From: JADLGL01 sp050184415
Lineage (GTDB): Bacteria > Pseudomonadota > Alphaproteobacteria > Rhizobiales > Kaistiaceae
DNA length: 64,000 nucleotides
Direction of reading: 5' to 3'
Assembly: GCA_050184415.1 (NCBI GenBank)
Contig: JBFXAJ010000005.1
Location: 84,563-148,562 of the forward strand
In this document: in pieces, positions 46,350 through 55,020 of the stretch
Numbering within the stretch: position 1 is the stretch's first letter
Layout: every line of letters begins with the position of its first letter
Translations under genes and position numbers: made by a program
The notes under the pieces: model-generated
Databases searched by the model: none
What the model was told of the DNA's origin: nothing
What the model saw: the letters and a program-made list of their open reading frames with translations, nothing else

Positions 46350-46787
46350 ATGCCCTCCGATCCCCTCGTCGGCACCTGGAAATTGCTGTCCTGGCGGAAC
46401 GAGACGTCGGACGGCACCGTCACCTATCCCATGGGCGAGGATGCCGTCGGCTTCCTCGTCTACTCCAATGACGGGCATGTCTCCGCGCATCTTGCCAAGC
46501 GCGACCGGCCGCCCTTCGCCTCCGGCGACATGGTGGGCGGCACCGAGGCCGAGAACACGGCCGCGATGACCACCCACATCTCCTATGTCGGGACCTATGA
46601 GTTCCAGGGCGACGTGGTGGTCCATCATGCGAAGCTGTCGTCTTTCCCCAACTGGAGCGGCACCGATCAGCGCCGTCGTGCCGTCTTCGAAGGCAACACG
46701 CTCCTCCTCGTCGGCGACCCGATGCCGTTCCACGGCACCATGATCGTCGCATACGCCCTGTGGCAGCGGGCCGGGGCCGGGGACTGA
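46350..46787 (+). CDS. Lipocalin-like domain protein
   Basis: A 145-residue protein of the lipocalin-like PF13924 type: MPSDPLVGTWKLLSWRNETS with the GTWkL signature, FLVYSNDGHVSAHLAKRDRP, ISYVGTYEFQGDVVVHH, and a final FHGTMIVAYALWQRA strand set. Such proteins often turn up as tailoring or isomerase-like partners of secondary metabolism, but no such cluster is here. The ATG at 46350 is chosen over an earlier frame start inside the inverted repeat. Confidence 0.82.
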   Translation: MPSDPLVGTWKLLSWRNETSDGTVTYPMGEDAVGFLVYSNDGHVSAHLAKRDRPPFASGDMVGGTEAENTAAMTTHISYVGTYEFQGDVVVHHAKLSSFPNWSGTDQRRRAVFEGNTLLLVGDPMPFHGTMIVAYALWQRAGAGD

Positions 46788-46853
46788 CGGCATCCCGCGC
46801 TGGACAAGCGCACCGTCCGGTCGTTCCCTTCCGCGATCGAGCGGGAGAGTGCC

Positions 46854-47948
46854 ATGCGCAGACTGGTCCTTACGGGACTTTCGCTCCTCGCGGCTGCCGG
46901 AGCGGCTTCCGCGCAGCCGGTGGCCCAACTCGAGCCGCTGCTGAACACTCTGAGCGGGGCTCGTCTGGTCGGCGAGGATCCGATCGTGGCGACCTATTTC
47001 GGCGTCGCCGACATTCTCCGCCTTGCCGCCGCCCGGGATGACGCAACGCCCGGACTTGGCGAGCGGCTGATGTCGGTGAGCGACCGCACCGTCACGGCCT
47101 ATTTCCGCAATTCCGAAGGCTGGGAAGCGCACACCGGCGTTGCCCGGGAGGATGTGCTCGCCTTCCTCGTCGCCGGCTCGCCGCCGGGAACCGTGACGCT
47201 CTGGGCGATGGCCGACGGGGCAGCCGCCGCGCTCGCGGATTTCCTTCCTGGTCAGGGCTTCGTCCCCGACCCGGCCTATCCCGACCGCATCCTCCGCAAC
47301 GGCGAACCCTTCGCCACCGATTTCGCCGCGCTCGATCCGGCCAACCCCTGGCGTGGACCGATCGGCCAGTCGAGCTTCGTCGCCCGCATGGACGACGTCA
47401 TCCTCCAGGCGGCCGCAGCCGAGATCATCGGAGTCGCGGCAGCGCCGCCGCCACTGGCCCAGGCCACGCCCGTGGCGGCCATTCTCTCCGCCCTTGCGGG
47501 ACTGCCCGACACGACGACCATCCTCCAGGGCATGCTGTTCTCCCCTCGGCTCGGCGCAGCCATGACGGCGGCAGCGGCCGGGGCACCGCCCGTCGATGAC
47601 GGGACGGGGGTGCTCCTCTATCAGTCCGGCTTCATCTTCGACGCTGATGTCGGCGGCGTCGCCATGCTCGGGATCACGCTCGCCTACACCGATTGCGACC
47701 TCGCGGCGGAGCAGGCGACGGCAGCGGCCGATCTCTGGCGAGACGCCAACACCCGCGAAGGCCGGACCTTCCAGGATCTCGTGCCGGTCGAGGTGACCAT
47801 CGTCGCGGGAACGGCCATGGACGGACTGTGCGCGGCGACTGCACTCCTCGCCGGACCCGCCGACGGCTTCGCCAACCCGGCCTATTCGCTCGCCGTGTCG
47901 GCAGTCGGCCGCCGTGAGTTCATCCCGCTCCGCATCCGCGCCCTCTGA
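46854..47948 (+). CDS. Secreted protein of unknown function
   Basis: A 364-residue exported protein: signal peptide MRRLVLTGLSLLAAAGAASA, cut before QPVAQ. The mature part is Ala/Leu-rich with a WEAHTGVAREDVLAFLVAG segment and two Cys residues (YTDCDLAAEQ and DGLCAATALL) that could form a disulfide outside the cytoplasm. I recognise no domain. It ends at a strong terminator shared with the convergent exporter gene. Confidence 0.72.
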   Translation: MRRLVLTGLSLLAAAGAASAQPVAQLEPLLNTLSGARLVGEDPIVATYFGVADILRLAAARDDATPGLGERLMSVSDRTVTAYFRNSEGWEAHTGVAREDVLAFLVAGSPPGTVTLWAMADGAAAALADFLPGQGFVPDPAYPDRILRNGEPFATDFAALDPANPWRGPIGQSSFVARMDDVILQAAAAEIIGVAAAPPPLAQATPVAAILSALAGLPDTTTILQGMLFSPRLGAAMTAAAAGAPPVDDGTGVLLYQSGFIFDADVGGVAMLGITLAYTDCDLAAEQATAAADLWRDANTREGRTFQDLVPVEVTIVAGTAMDGLCAATALLAGPADGFANPAYSLAVSAVGRREFIPLRIRAL

Positions 47949-47970
47949 CGAGCGGCTTTCCATTGCCGGC

Positions 47971-48008
47971 AAAGAAAAAGGGCCGCCCTCGGGGCGGCCC
48001 TCTCTCTT
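47971..48008. terminator. Bidirectional intrinsic terminator
   Basis: GGGCCGCCC (47980-47988), TCG loop, GGGCGGCCC (47992-48000): a perfect 9-bp stem. AAAGAAAAA before it gives a T-rich run on the minus strand, and TCTCTCTT follows on the plus strand. It serves both convergent genes, and is stronger for the minus-strand exporter. Confidence 0.85.
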
Positions 48009-48025
48009 GAGTGGTGCGCGGCGCG

Positions 48026-49597
48026 CTAGATGTGCGCGGCCGCTGCGTTCGTCGGCTCGTCCGCCTCGGCGCCGGCGCCGCGGCCGGGATGGCTCCGAAG
48101 CGGCGTCTCGCGGAGGAACAGGCTGAGGATGAACGCGAACACCGAGATGATTGCGGCCACCAGGAACACCATGCCCAGCGCGTCCACGAAGATGCCGAGC
48201 ACCGGCTGGAGGATCTCGGGCGGGAGCGCGGCGACCATATTGGGCGAGATGGTCGTGCCCTCCGGCAGCGTGCCGGCCGGCAAGGTGTTCATCATGCCCT
48301 CGGTGAGCCGGCTCGCGAACAGCGCGCCGAACAGCGACAGGCCGATCGAGCCGCCGATCTGGCGGAACAGCATCGAGCCCGCGGTTGCCACGCCCACGTC
48401 CTTCGGCTCGACCGCGTTCTGGGCGGCGAGGATCAGGACCTGCATGATCAGGCCGAGACCGAGGCCGAGGACGACCATCTCGACGGTGACGAGGGTCCTG
48501 GAGGTGTCGACCGCGACCTGGGACAGCATGACCATCGCGACCACCATCAGGACCGACCCGACGACCGGGAAGATCTTGTAGCGGCCGAACCGCGAGATCA
48601 GGATGCCGCTGCCGATCGAGGTCACCAGCATGCCGACCATCATCGGCACGATCTGGAGGCCCGAATCGGTGGGGCTGACGCCCTTCACGACCTGGAGGTA
48701 GAGCGGAAGGAAGGTGACCGCGCCGAACAGCGCCAGACCGACGATGAAGCCGATGGCGGTGGTCATCGAGAACACCGGGTTGCGGAAGAGGCTCAGCGAC
48801 AGGATCGGCTCGGCGGCGCGCGTCTCGACCCACAGGAAGGCGAGGGTCGCAACGATTCCGACGACGATCATCGCGAGGATCTCGGGCGAGCCCCAGTCAT
48901 AGGTGTTGCCGCCGAGGCTGGTGAAGAGGACGATCGCGGTCAGCGCCACTGCGAGCAGGAACGCGCCGAGATAGTCGATCTTCCGCTTGTGCTTCTCCGT
49001 CCGCGCGGTGAAGGCGACCGCGATCACGCCGAGCGCAGCGAGCGCCAGCGGGATGTTGATGAAGAAGATCCAGTGCCAGGACAGGTTGTCGACGAAGAAG
49101 CCGCCGAGGAGCGGGCCGACGATCGTGGCAAGGCCGAAGACGCCGCCGAAGAGGCCCTGGAACTTGCCGCGCTGCCGCGCCGGAACGACGTCCGCGATGA
49201 CGGCCAGCGTCACGACCATGAGGCCGCCGCCGCCGACGCCCTGGAGGGCGCGGAACAGGATGAGCTGCGTCATGTCCTGCGCGATGCCGCACAGGGCAGA
49301 GCCGATGATGAAGATAACGATGGCGGTCTGGAGGACGACCTTCCGGCCGTACATGTCGCCGAGCTTGCCGTAGATCGGCGTGACGACCGTGCTGGTCAGA
49401 AGGTAGGCAGTGACCACCCAGGACAGGTGCTCGACGCCGCCGAGGTCGCCGACGATGGTGGGGAGGGCGGTCGAGACGATGGTCTGGTCGAGCATGGCGA
49501 GGGCCATGACGAGCAGAAGGGCAGTCATGATGAGGCCGACCGGCTGCCTGGGCGGGTCGGCGGGCAGCGCCGGAGCAGCGGCTTCGGTTTGCGCCAT
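48026..49597 (-). CDS. DHA2-family MFS multidrug exporter
   Basis: A 523-residue, about 14-helix drug:H+ antiporter of the EmrB/QacA type. LDQTIVSTALPTIVGDLGG in helix 1, motif A GKLGDMYGRK after helix 2, and antiporter motif C GLATIVGPLLGGFFVD in helix 5 are all visible. The N- and C-terminal ends are cytoplasmic and Ala-rich. It diverges from a TetR gene; three GTTGAC-type half-sites in the shared region overlap its predicted promoter, so drug-responsive repression is likely. Substrates are unknown. Confidence 0.92.
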   Translation of the reverse strand: MAQTEAAAPALPADPPRQPVGLIMTALLLVMALAMLDQTIVSTALPTIVGDLGGVEHLSWVVTAYLLTSTVVTPIYGKLGDMYGRKVVLQTAIVIFIIGSALCGIAQDMTQLILFRALQGVGGGGLMVVTLAVIADVVPARQRGKFQGLFGGVFGLATIVGPLLGGFFVDNLSWHWIFFINIPLALAALGVIAVAFTARTEKHKRKIDYLGAFLLAVALTAIVLFTSLGGNTYDWGSPEILAMIVVGIVATLAFLWVETRAAEPILSLSLFRNPVFSMTTAIGFIVGLALFGAVTFLPLYLQVVKGVSPTDSGLQIVPMMVGMLVTSIGSGILISRFGRYKIFPVVGSVLMVVAMVMLSQVAVDTSRTLVTVEMVVLGLGLGLIMQVLILAAQNAVEPKDVGVATAGSMLFRQIGGSIGLSLFGALFASRLTEGMMNTLPAGTLPEGTTISPNMVAALPPEILQPVLGIFVDALGMVFLVAAIISVFAFILSLFLRETPLRSHPGRGAGAEADEPTNAAAAHI

Positions 49598-49710
49598 GGG
49601 CGTCTCCTTGAAGCGAAAAAGGCCGCGACATCCCGGCCGTTTCCGGGCCGGAAGCGCAGAGCGACGGAGGTTGAAAAAAGGTGATCGCGCCTTGGGAGGC
49701 GTTGTCTACG

Positions 49711-49756
49711 GGCGTTGACTTAGGCGTCTCGCGATGCCATGTCAACGCCTGTTGAC
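49711..49756. promoter_or_regulatory. Operator region between exporter and TetR genes
   Basis: Half-sites GTTGAC (49714-49719), GTCAAC (49741-49746) and GTTGAC (49751-49756). The last two form a 6-4-6 palindrome, and the first two a 9-bp inverted repeat (GGCGTTGAC/GTCAACGCC). On the minus strand TTGACA (49745-49740) and TAAGTC (49722-49717), 17 bases apart, form the exporter promoter within these sites. Confidence 0.65.
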
Positions 49757-49774
49757 TTGGTGGAGGCGAAATAT

Positions 49775-50518
49775 TTGACGGACGATCCCCGGACGAGGGC
49801 GCGGCAGGTCGCAGGCAAGGCGGGTGCTGCCTCGCGAAAGCTGCGTCAGGATGCGCGGGATGGTCTGCGGATGATCCGCACGAAGGCCCGCGAGGACGTT
49901 CGCGCCCTTGCCGAGGAGCTGCATGCGACGCGGGGCATCGCGCCGCCGGCAGGACGCCGCCGCGATGCCGAAGCGACCAAGCAGGCGATCCTTGAGGCGG
50001 CCCGCGACGCCTTCAGTCACGCCGGCTACGATCAGGTGGGGCTGCGCGAGATCGCGCGGCGCGCCGGTGTCGACGTGGCCCTGATCGGCCGCTATTTCGG
50101 CTCCAAGGAGGAACTCTTCGTCGCCGTGCTGTCCGCCGGCCGGCCGCCGAAACCGCAACCCTATCCCAACGACCGATCGACCCTGGGCGAACGGATCGCG
50201 CGCGAGATCGTGTCGCGCCAGGACCCGGATCCGACGCGCCTCCTCCTGTTCCAGCATTCGGTCGCCAGCCCCGGGGCGGCGGCGATCATCCGCCGCCTTG
50301 TGACGGAGCATGTGATCGGGCCGCTCGGCGCGAGCCTTGGCGGACCCGATGGCGAGCTTCGCGCGAGCATCATCTATGCACAGCTCATGGGGCTTGGCGT
50401 GGCGCGCCGGCTGATCAGGCTCGATCCCCTCGCCGACGCCGAGGCGGAGACGCTCATCGCGCTCGTGGGCAGGGCGATCCAGGCGGTCATCGACGCACCC
50501 GCGGCAGTGCCTTCCTGA
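49775..50518 (+). CDS. TetR-family regulator of the adjacent exporter
   Basis: A TetR repressor with HTH VGLREIARRAGVDVALIGRYFG about 65 residues from the chosen start and a C-terminal ligand domain. The start is debatable: an ATG at 49739 lies inside the operator with no ribosome-binding site, while the in-frame TTG at 49775 has GGAGG at 49762-49766, 8 bases upstream. I prefer the TTG (247 residues). The region before the HTH is an unusual basic helix (KLRQDARDGLRMIRTKARED). It faces the DHA2 exporter and probably represses both itself and the exporter. Confidence 0.88.
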   Translation: MTDDPRTRARQVAGKAGAASRKLRQDARDGLRMIRTKAREDVRALAEELHATRGIAPPAGRRRDAEATKQAILEAARDAFSHAGYDQVGLREIARRAGVDVALIGRYFGSKEELFVAVLSAGRPPKPQPYPNDRSTLGERIAREIVSRQDPDPTRLLLFQHSVASPGAAAIIRRLVTEHVIGPLGASLGGPDGELRASIIYAQLMGLGVARRLIRLDPLADAEAETLIALVGRAIQAVIDAPAAVPS

Positions 50519-50576
50519 CGGAACGCCTCGCGCCCTCACGGGTTCTGCATGAAGCAACCATCAGGGAGCATCTGCC

Positions 50577-50942
50577 ATGCCCACACCATCCGGCCACACC
50601 AAGGCAATCCGCGCCTCGCGCGTCATTGGTACCCGCGTCGAGAACACCAACGGCGAATCGATCGGCGAGGTCGAGGACGTCATCCTCGACAAGATGACCA
50701 ACCAGATCATGTTCGCCGTCGTCGGTTTCGGCGGCTTCCTCGGAATGGGTGAGAAGTACCACCCGATCCCGTGGTCCGAGCTTGACTACCAGCCCGACCG
50801 GAACGCCTATGTCGTCGACTATTCGAAGGAAGAGCTGAAGGCCGCGCCGAGCGACTCGATCGAGACTCTCACGCGGGGCGACGGCGTCCCGGCGCGCGAC
50901 GCCGCCTACAACCACTACGGCGTCACGCCCTACTGGTCGTAG
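50577..50942 (+). CDS. PRC-barrel domain protein
   Basis: A 121-residue PRC-barrel protein: ASRVIGTRVENTNGESIGEV and EDVILDKMTNQIMFAVVGFG are the typical barrel strands, followed by KYHPIPWSELDYQ. A tail of about 40 residues follows. In photosynthetic bacteria the domain is in reaction-centre subunit H and elsewhere in RimM; free-standing proteins like this one are common, probably stress-related, in Hyphomicrobiales. GGGAG precedes the ATG. Confidence 0.87.
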   Translation: MPTPSGHTKAIRASRVIGTRVENTNGESIGEVEDVILDKMTNQIMFAVVGFGGFLGMGEKYHPIPWSELDYQPDRNAYVVDYSKEELKAAPSDSIETLTRGDGVPARDAAYNHYGVTPYWS

Positions 50943-50985
50943 ACTGTCGCGACGACGTCGACCGAAAACTGGGCGGAGCGCTGCC

Positions 50986-51252
50986 GTGCCGTTGCGACAC
51001 TCACCTGCTCCGCCCACCCTCGCCGAGAATGGCGACGTGCTGTTCACGATGCTCGCTGCAGACGACCGGCCGATCGCCTGTGAGGCCGACGCCGACTATT
51101 TGATCGCGCTCGCCCCGACCAATGAAGGCACGGACACGATGCGAATCTTCGGCGAGATGCGCGATACGGTCGAGCTCACTGCCAGCGAGCAGTACGATCT
51201 CCACGGCCCCGACGAACGGGGCGTCGTGCGCCTCGCCCCGCTCATCTTCTAG
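50986..51252 (+). CDS. Small hypothetical protein
   Basis: An 88-codon frame starting GTG at 50986 with GGAG upstream. DVLFTMLAADDRPIACEADA has a faint resemblance to DUF1488. Codon use is consistent with coding, but no motif fixes function. It follows the PRC-barrel gene after 43 bases. Confidence 0.45.
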   Translation: MPLRHSPAPPTLAENGDVLFTMLAADDRPIACEADADYLIALAPTNEGTDTMRIFGEMRDTVELTASEQYDLHGPDERGVVRLAPLIF

Positions 51253-51407
51253 CCCGCCGGCAAGGCACCGCCCGCGGCTGCTGGAGCGATTGTGGCTCTC
51301 CCAACACACCTCCCGATAAATCTGACTCTGAGGATCATCTTTGAGTCCGGCCAGCCGCTCCGACGTGGTACCGCGGATGCGTGATGCGACTCATGACGGG
51401 GGATATC

Positions 51408-52109
51408 GTGAAGAAGTTTTGGCTGACGAGCGTCGCTGTGGGTCTGGCGACGACAAGCGCCTATGCGGCCGACCCGGTTCTGGTCGTGCCTGTGCCAGAT
51501 ATTGAGGTTGTCGAAGTCGAGGAGGCGGCCGGACCGACCTTCACGATTTCGCAGCTCTTTGGCAGGGATGACGACGTGTGGTTCTCGCGCACGGACGCCG
51601 AGGTCGAGTTCAGCCTGTCGGATGCCTTGGGCATCGCCATCAACGGCTATGGCGCGGTGGCTTTCGACGATCCCGCCGAAGGTGAAGTCGGGATCGGCGC
51701 CAAGCTCTTCGGGGAATTCGGCAACGCAACGGTCGGCGTGTTCACGGGCCTCGCCTGGGAGCTTCCGGATGGCGACCGGTTCTTTCATCTCGGCGCCGAG
51801 GTGGAGTTCGAGTTCGAGCCGGTAGAGATCGGGATCGAGGTCGCGCGGATCTGGGAGAATGGAGCGCCGGAGGCCTTCGAACTCGAGATCGAGGCCGGTG
51901 TCGCGGTGGGCGAGCGTGTCACGCTGCTCGCCGGCGTCGGCTTCGAGTGGGAGGGCGGGCCGCCTCCCGAGATCACAATTGGCGCTGGTCTCGAAGTCGC
52001 GCTGACGGACCATTTCGCGCTTCAGGCGGCCGTCGAGCGGGTGATCGACGATTCCTGGAGCTTCGGCGTCGGCTTCATCTTGACCTTTGGCGGCGGCGAC
52101 GACGACTAG
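51408..52109 (+). CDS. Secreted, acidic beta-strand-rich protein (porin-like)
   Basis: A 233-residue exported protein with signal peptide VKKFWLTSVAVGLATTSAYA, cut before ADPVL. The mature part is very acidic and made of alternating strands such as EVEFSLSDALGIAINGYGAV and EVEFEFEPVEIGIEVARI, ending SFGVGFILTFGGGDDD. It looks like a small outer-membrane or periplasmic beta-barrel, though the last residue is not aromatic. The GTG at 51408 with GGGGG upstream suits the signal peptide; ATG codons at 51384 and 51393 are alternatives. A strong terminator follows. Confidence 0.7.
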   Translation: MKKFWLTSVAVGLATTSAYAADPVLVVPVPDIEVVEVEEAAGPTFTISQLFGRDDDVWFSRTDAEVEFSLSDALGIAINGYGAVAFDDPAEGEVGIGAKLFGEFGNATVGVFTGLAWELPDGDRFFHLGAEVEFEFEPVEIGIEVARIWENGAPEAFELEIEAGVAVGERVTLLAGVGFEWEGGPPPEITIGAGLEVALTDHFALQAAVERVIDDSWSFGVGFILTFGGGDDD

Positions 52110-52149
52110 CACTCCGCCGCGACGTAGCCTGTCCTGACCGGGCTGCGCG

Positions 52150-52182
52150 GGCCGTCCCTCCTTCGGGAGGGGCGGCCTTTTT
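52150..52182 (+). terminator. Intrinsic terminator
   Basis: GGCCGTCCCTCC (52150-52161), TTCG loop, GGAGGGGCGGCC (52166-52177), then TTTTT (52178-52182): a 12-bp stem with one G-T wobble, on the plus strand after the porin-like gene. Confidence 0.9.
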
Positions 52183-52508
52183 CGTTGGTGTGCGGCTGGC
52201 GCTGGGAATGAGGGCGACGAGGCGGACCGACATTCGCCGGGCGGCCGTTGTTCCGCGCCGCGCCCCGAGTGCCGTCCGACCCGCAGGTGCGTGGGCGAGG
52301 TCGCCGGTCACCGGGTTGGTGGACGCGAAGGTTGGGGCCGCACGGACCAGCCGGCCCCGCCCGATTGTCGAGGCCGAGCACGACAGACTACCGGGGTCGG
52401 CTCCGTCTTCCATGCCACTGGCACAGCCATTGCGTGCCACGGGTCCGCCGATCCTCGGCCAGCCGGCAACGATCCGGCGAACATCAACGGCATGGAAGGA
52501 CGACTATC
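52183..52508. other. 326-base gap before the asparaginase-like gene
   Basis: No credible gene: open frames here run into the asparaginase frame or are shadow frames. GGAAGGA (about 52494-52500) near the end is the ribosome-binding site of the next gene. I see no clear promoter or repeat. Confidence 0.4.
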
Positions 52509-53579
52509 GTGCAAACGCAGTCACATGGAAACAGCGCTACGCGATGGCGCATGGCATGGAGCGGGATACTCTTAGCCGGCGCAATGACGTTTGGCGCGTC
52601 GGGCAGCGCGGCTCAGGCACAGGACTTGCCTGACGTGGTGATCGTCGCCACCGGCGGCACGATCGCCAACACCCCCGAAGGGCGTGTCGCCGTCGAGGTG
52701 ATCATCGAGGCGATGCCCGAGGTGCTCGAGATCGCCGATCTCAGCATCGTCGACGTGACCCGCGTCGGCAGCTCTAGCCTGACGTTCCAGGAGTTCATCG
52801 ACACCGCGAAGGCCATTGAGGAGGTCGTCGCCACGCAGCCCGATGTGGCGGGCATCGTCGTCACGGTCGGCTCCAATACCTCCGAGGACCTTGCCTGGTT
52901 CCTGAACCTCGTCGTCCATACCGATGTGCCGATCGTCGTCACGGCGGCGCAGCGGCAGCGGACCACCCTCAGCGAAGATGCCAGCCGGAACTTCCTCGAC
53001 GCCGTCATCACAGCCGCGTCGCCGAATGCCGGCGGCCGCGGCGTCCTGATGGTCGTCAATGAGGAGATTCATGCCGCGCGCGAGGTCACCAAGACCGTCG
53101 TCAGCCGGGTCGACACCTGGCAATCCTTCAATCTTGGCGTCCTCGGCCTGATCAGCGACGACCAGGCCTTCTTCTACCGGACGCCGGAGCGGCGCCACAC
53201 CAGCGGGAGCGAGTTCTCGCTCGACGCGATCGCCGACATGGCCGACCTGCCGCGCGTCGACATCTTCTACTCCTATGTCGGATCGAGCGCGGCGATGATC
53301 GAAGCCGCCATCGCGGCCGGCGCGAGGGGTATCGTGATCGCGACTTTCCTCACCGGCTCACCGCACATCGGACAGCGGGAGGCGATCGACGCGGCGGCCG
53401 CTTCCGGCGTGGCGGTCGTCTACACGACGCGCGGCACCGAAGGCCGCGTCGGCGGTGACGGTGACCCGATCATCGGCGGCGACACGCTGACCCCGCAGAA
53501 GGCGGCAATCCTTCTGATGATGGCGCTGACCGTGACGGAGGACCCGATGGAGATCCAGCGCATCTTCAACGCATACTGA
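52509..53579 (+). CDS. Secreted asparaginase/glutaminase-like protein with altered catalytic motif
   Basis: A 356-residue member of the bacterial L-asparaginase family, exported by a signal peptide (RWRMAWSGILLAGAMTFG, cut near AQA-QD, residue 37). The first catalytic motif TGGTIAN (Thr51) and the active-site Lys (K195 in VTKTVV) are kept. The second motif, normally GTDT, reads GSNT (121-124), so the catalytic Asp is Asn and the neighbouring Thr is Ser; the flexible loop after TGGTIA also lacks the usual Tyr. Activity may be weak, changed or lost. The GTG at 52509 is chosen because it has GGAAGGA upstream and gives a proper signal peptide; ATG 52551 is an alternative. Confidence 0.83.
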   Translation: MQTQSHGNSATRWRMAWSGILLAGAMTFGASGSAAQAQDLPDVVIVATGGTIANTPEGRVAVEVIIEAMPEVLEIADLSIVDVTRVGSSSLTFQEFIDTAKAIEEVVATQPDVAGIVVTVGSNTSEDLAWFLNLVVHTDVPIVVTAAQRQRTTLSEDASRNFLDAVITAASPNAGGRGVLMVVNEEIHAAREVTKTVVSRVDTWQSFNLGVLGLISDDQAFFYRTPERRHTSGSEFSLDAIADMADLPRVDIFYSYVGSSAAMIEAAIAAGARGIVIATFLTGSPHIGQREAIDAAAASGVAVVYTTRGTEGRVGGDGDPIIGGDTLTPQKAAILLMMALTVTEDPMEIQRIFNAY

Positions 53580-53590
53580 GGGTCCGGATG

Positions 53591-53619
53591 CAGCAGTCGC
53601 CGCTTGCCGGCGGCTGCTG
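53591..53619 (+). terminator. Terminator-like hairpin after the asparaginase gene
   Basis: CAGCAGTCGCCG (53591-53602), 5-base loop, CGGCGGCTGCTG (53608-53619): 12 pairs with one wobble. Only TTCGCCTTG follows, so termination may be partial. Confidence 0.5.
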
Positions 53620-53777
53620 TTCGCCTTGCTCGACGAACATGCCGTTTCCAGCACGGCGACGGGCGCTCCGGCGCCCAAGACATCGCGCCAGGCGTGGCGG
53701 AGGCCCCGCGCCGTGCCCGCATCCCCAGCGGTCCGGCCGCTGCCAGGCGCGATTTCTGGATTCGCGGGCTAAAAGGT

Positions 53778-53854
53778 TGGTCGGAGTGGCAAGATTCGAA
53801 CTTGCGACCCCCTGCTCCCGAAGCAGGTGCGCTACCAGGCTGCGCTACACTCCG
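53778..53854 (-). tRNA. tRNA-Pro (anticodon CGG)
   Basis: Read on the minus strand, a 77-base cloverleaf with encoded CCA. The acceptor CGGAGTG (53854-53848) pairs with CACTCCG (53788-53782). The anticodon stem CCTGC/GCAGG holds the loop TTCGGGA, anticodon CGG. The T-loop GTTCGAATC is standard. It decodes CCG, a frequent proline codon in this GC-rich genome. Confidence 0.95.
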
Positions 53855-53969
53855 CCGCTGGTGACGCGGCTTATAGCGATGGCCTTTCCCGGTCGCAACC
53901 ATGGTGAGGCGATTGCGGCGCTGTTGCCCACTCGCTAGGTAGAGGCGCGACTGCCGGCCATGGCCGGAT

Positions 53970-54043
53970 TGGGGCGTGGCCAAGCGGTAAGGCAACGGGT
54001 TTTGGTCCCGTGATCCCAGGTTCGAATCCTGGCGCCCCAGCCA
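53970..54043 (+). tRNA. tRNA-Gln (anticodon TTG)
   Basis: A 74-base cloverleaf including CCA. The acceptor TGGGGCG (53970-53976) pairs with CGCCCCA (54033-54039). The anticodon stem ACGGG/CCCGT holds loop TTTTGGT, anticodon TTG. The T-arm contains GGTTCGAATCC. It faces away from tRNA-Pro, 115 bases apart. Confidence 0.95.
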
Positions 54044-54070
54044 AATCCGACCGATCGTCGAGACGCCGCA

Positions 54071-55015
54071 TTGCCCGAAAGCTCCGACCTCATCGACGTC
54101 CACCATCATTTCCTGACCCCGCGCTACGTTGCCGCGCGGGAGAGGCTGGGCATTCGCACCGGCCCGGGCTTCGAGGGGGCGCTCGACTGGACGGTCGAAT
54201 CGTCGCTTGCGGCGATGGACAGGGCGGGCATCGCGAAAGCCGTTCTCTCGTTCACCTCGAACTGGACGCCCTTCGACGCGGCGGAGGCACGTGACCTTGC
54301 CCGCGACGCCAATGAGTTCGCCGCCAGGCTCGTCGCCGACCGGCCCGGCCGCTTCGCCTTTTTTGCGGCGCTGCCGATGCCGCAAGTCGACGCGGCCCTC
54401 GCCGAGATCGCCCATGCGATGGACGAGCTCGGCGCTGTCGGCGTGTCGACCACCACGAACTACGGCGACCGCTGGCCCGGCGATCCGGCGTTCGATCCGG
54501 TCTTCGCCGAGCTCGATCGACGGCGCGCGATCGTCTTCGTCCACCCGCAGGCTCCGCTCGCCGCGCAGCGGCTGACGCCGCCGGTACCCGACGGAACGGT
54601 CGAGTTCATGTTCGACATCATGCGCTGCATCACCGCCATGCTGTTCCGCGGCACCTTCGCGCGCTTCCCGAACATCCGGTTCATCTTCACGCATGGCGGC
54701 GGCGGCCTGCCCGCATTGGTGGAGCGCATCGCGCGGAATGCGGCGCTCCAGCCAGCGGTGGCCGAGGCGATGCCCGAAGGCGCCGCGGCGATCCTGCGCC
54801 GGCTCTATTTCGACATCACCACCAGCACCAACGCGGCGGCGTTCGCCGGGCTCCGGGCGTTCGTCCCGCCCGGGCGGCTCCTCTTCGGGACCGACTTCCC
54901 GTTCGTCCCGCCGGCTGCCACGCTCTGGGGCCTTGACGTCGCCACGGGTCACGAACCGGAGCTGCGCCAACTCATCCGGCGTGGGAACGCCGAAGCCCTG
55001 TTCGGGCAGGGCTGA
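54071..55015 (+). CDS. Amidohydrolase family 2 (ACMSD-like) protein
   Basis: A 314-residue TIM-barrel metal hydrolase or decarboxylase. The metal motif DVHHHFL is at 9-15, IVFVHPQAPL gives a further His at mid-protein, FIFTHGGGGLPAL carries the next, and GTDFPFVPP supplies the conserved Asp. Relatives decarboxylate aminocarboxymuconate semialdehyde or related aromatic acids; the substrate here is unknown. The start is probably the TTG at 54071, 28 bases after tRNA-Gln, with a weak ribosome-binding site. It converges on the TetR gene with a 5-base gap. Confidence 0.85.
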   Translation: MPESSDLIDVHHHFLTPRYVAARERLGIRTGPGFEGALDWTVESSLAAMDRAGIAKAVLSFTSNWTPFDAAEARDLARDANEFAARLVADRPGRFAFFAALPMPQVDAALAEIAHAMDELGAVGVSTTTNYGDRWPGDPAFDPVFAELDRRRAIVFVHPQAPLAAQRLTPPVPDGTVEFMFDIMRCITAMLFRGTFARFPNIRFIFTHGGGGLPALVERIARNAALQPAVAEAMPEGAAAILRRLYFDITTSTNAAAFAGLRAFVPPGRLLFGTDFPFVPPAATLWGLDVATGHEPELRQLIRRGNAEALFGQG

Positions 55016-55020
55016 CGACG

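Noticed and set aside
46311..48833. 840-codon minus-strand frame across several genes
   Set aside because: It crosses the shared terminator and lies opposite or out of frame with three convincing genes.
53778..54043. Genomic island integrated at the tRNA pair
   Set aside because: No direct repeat of a tRNA 3' end and no integrase is seen nearby.
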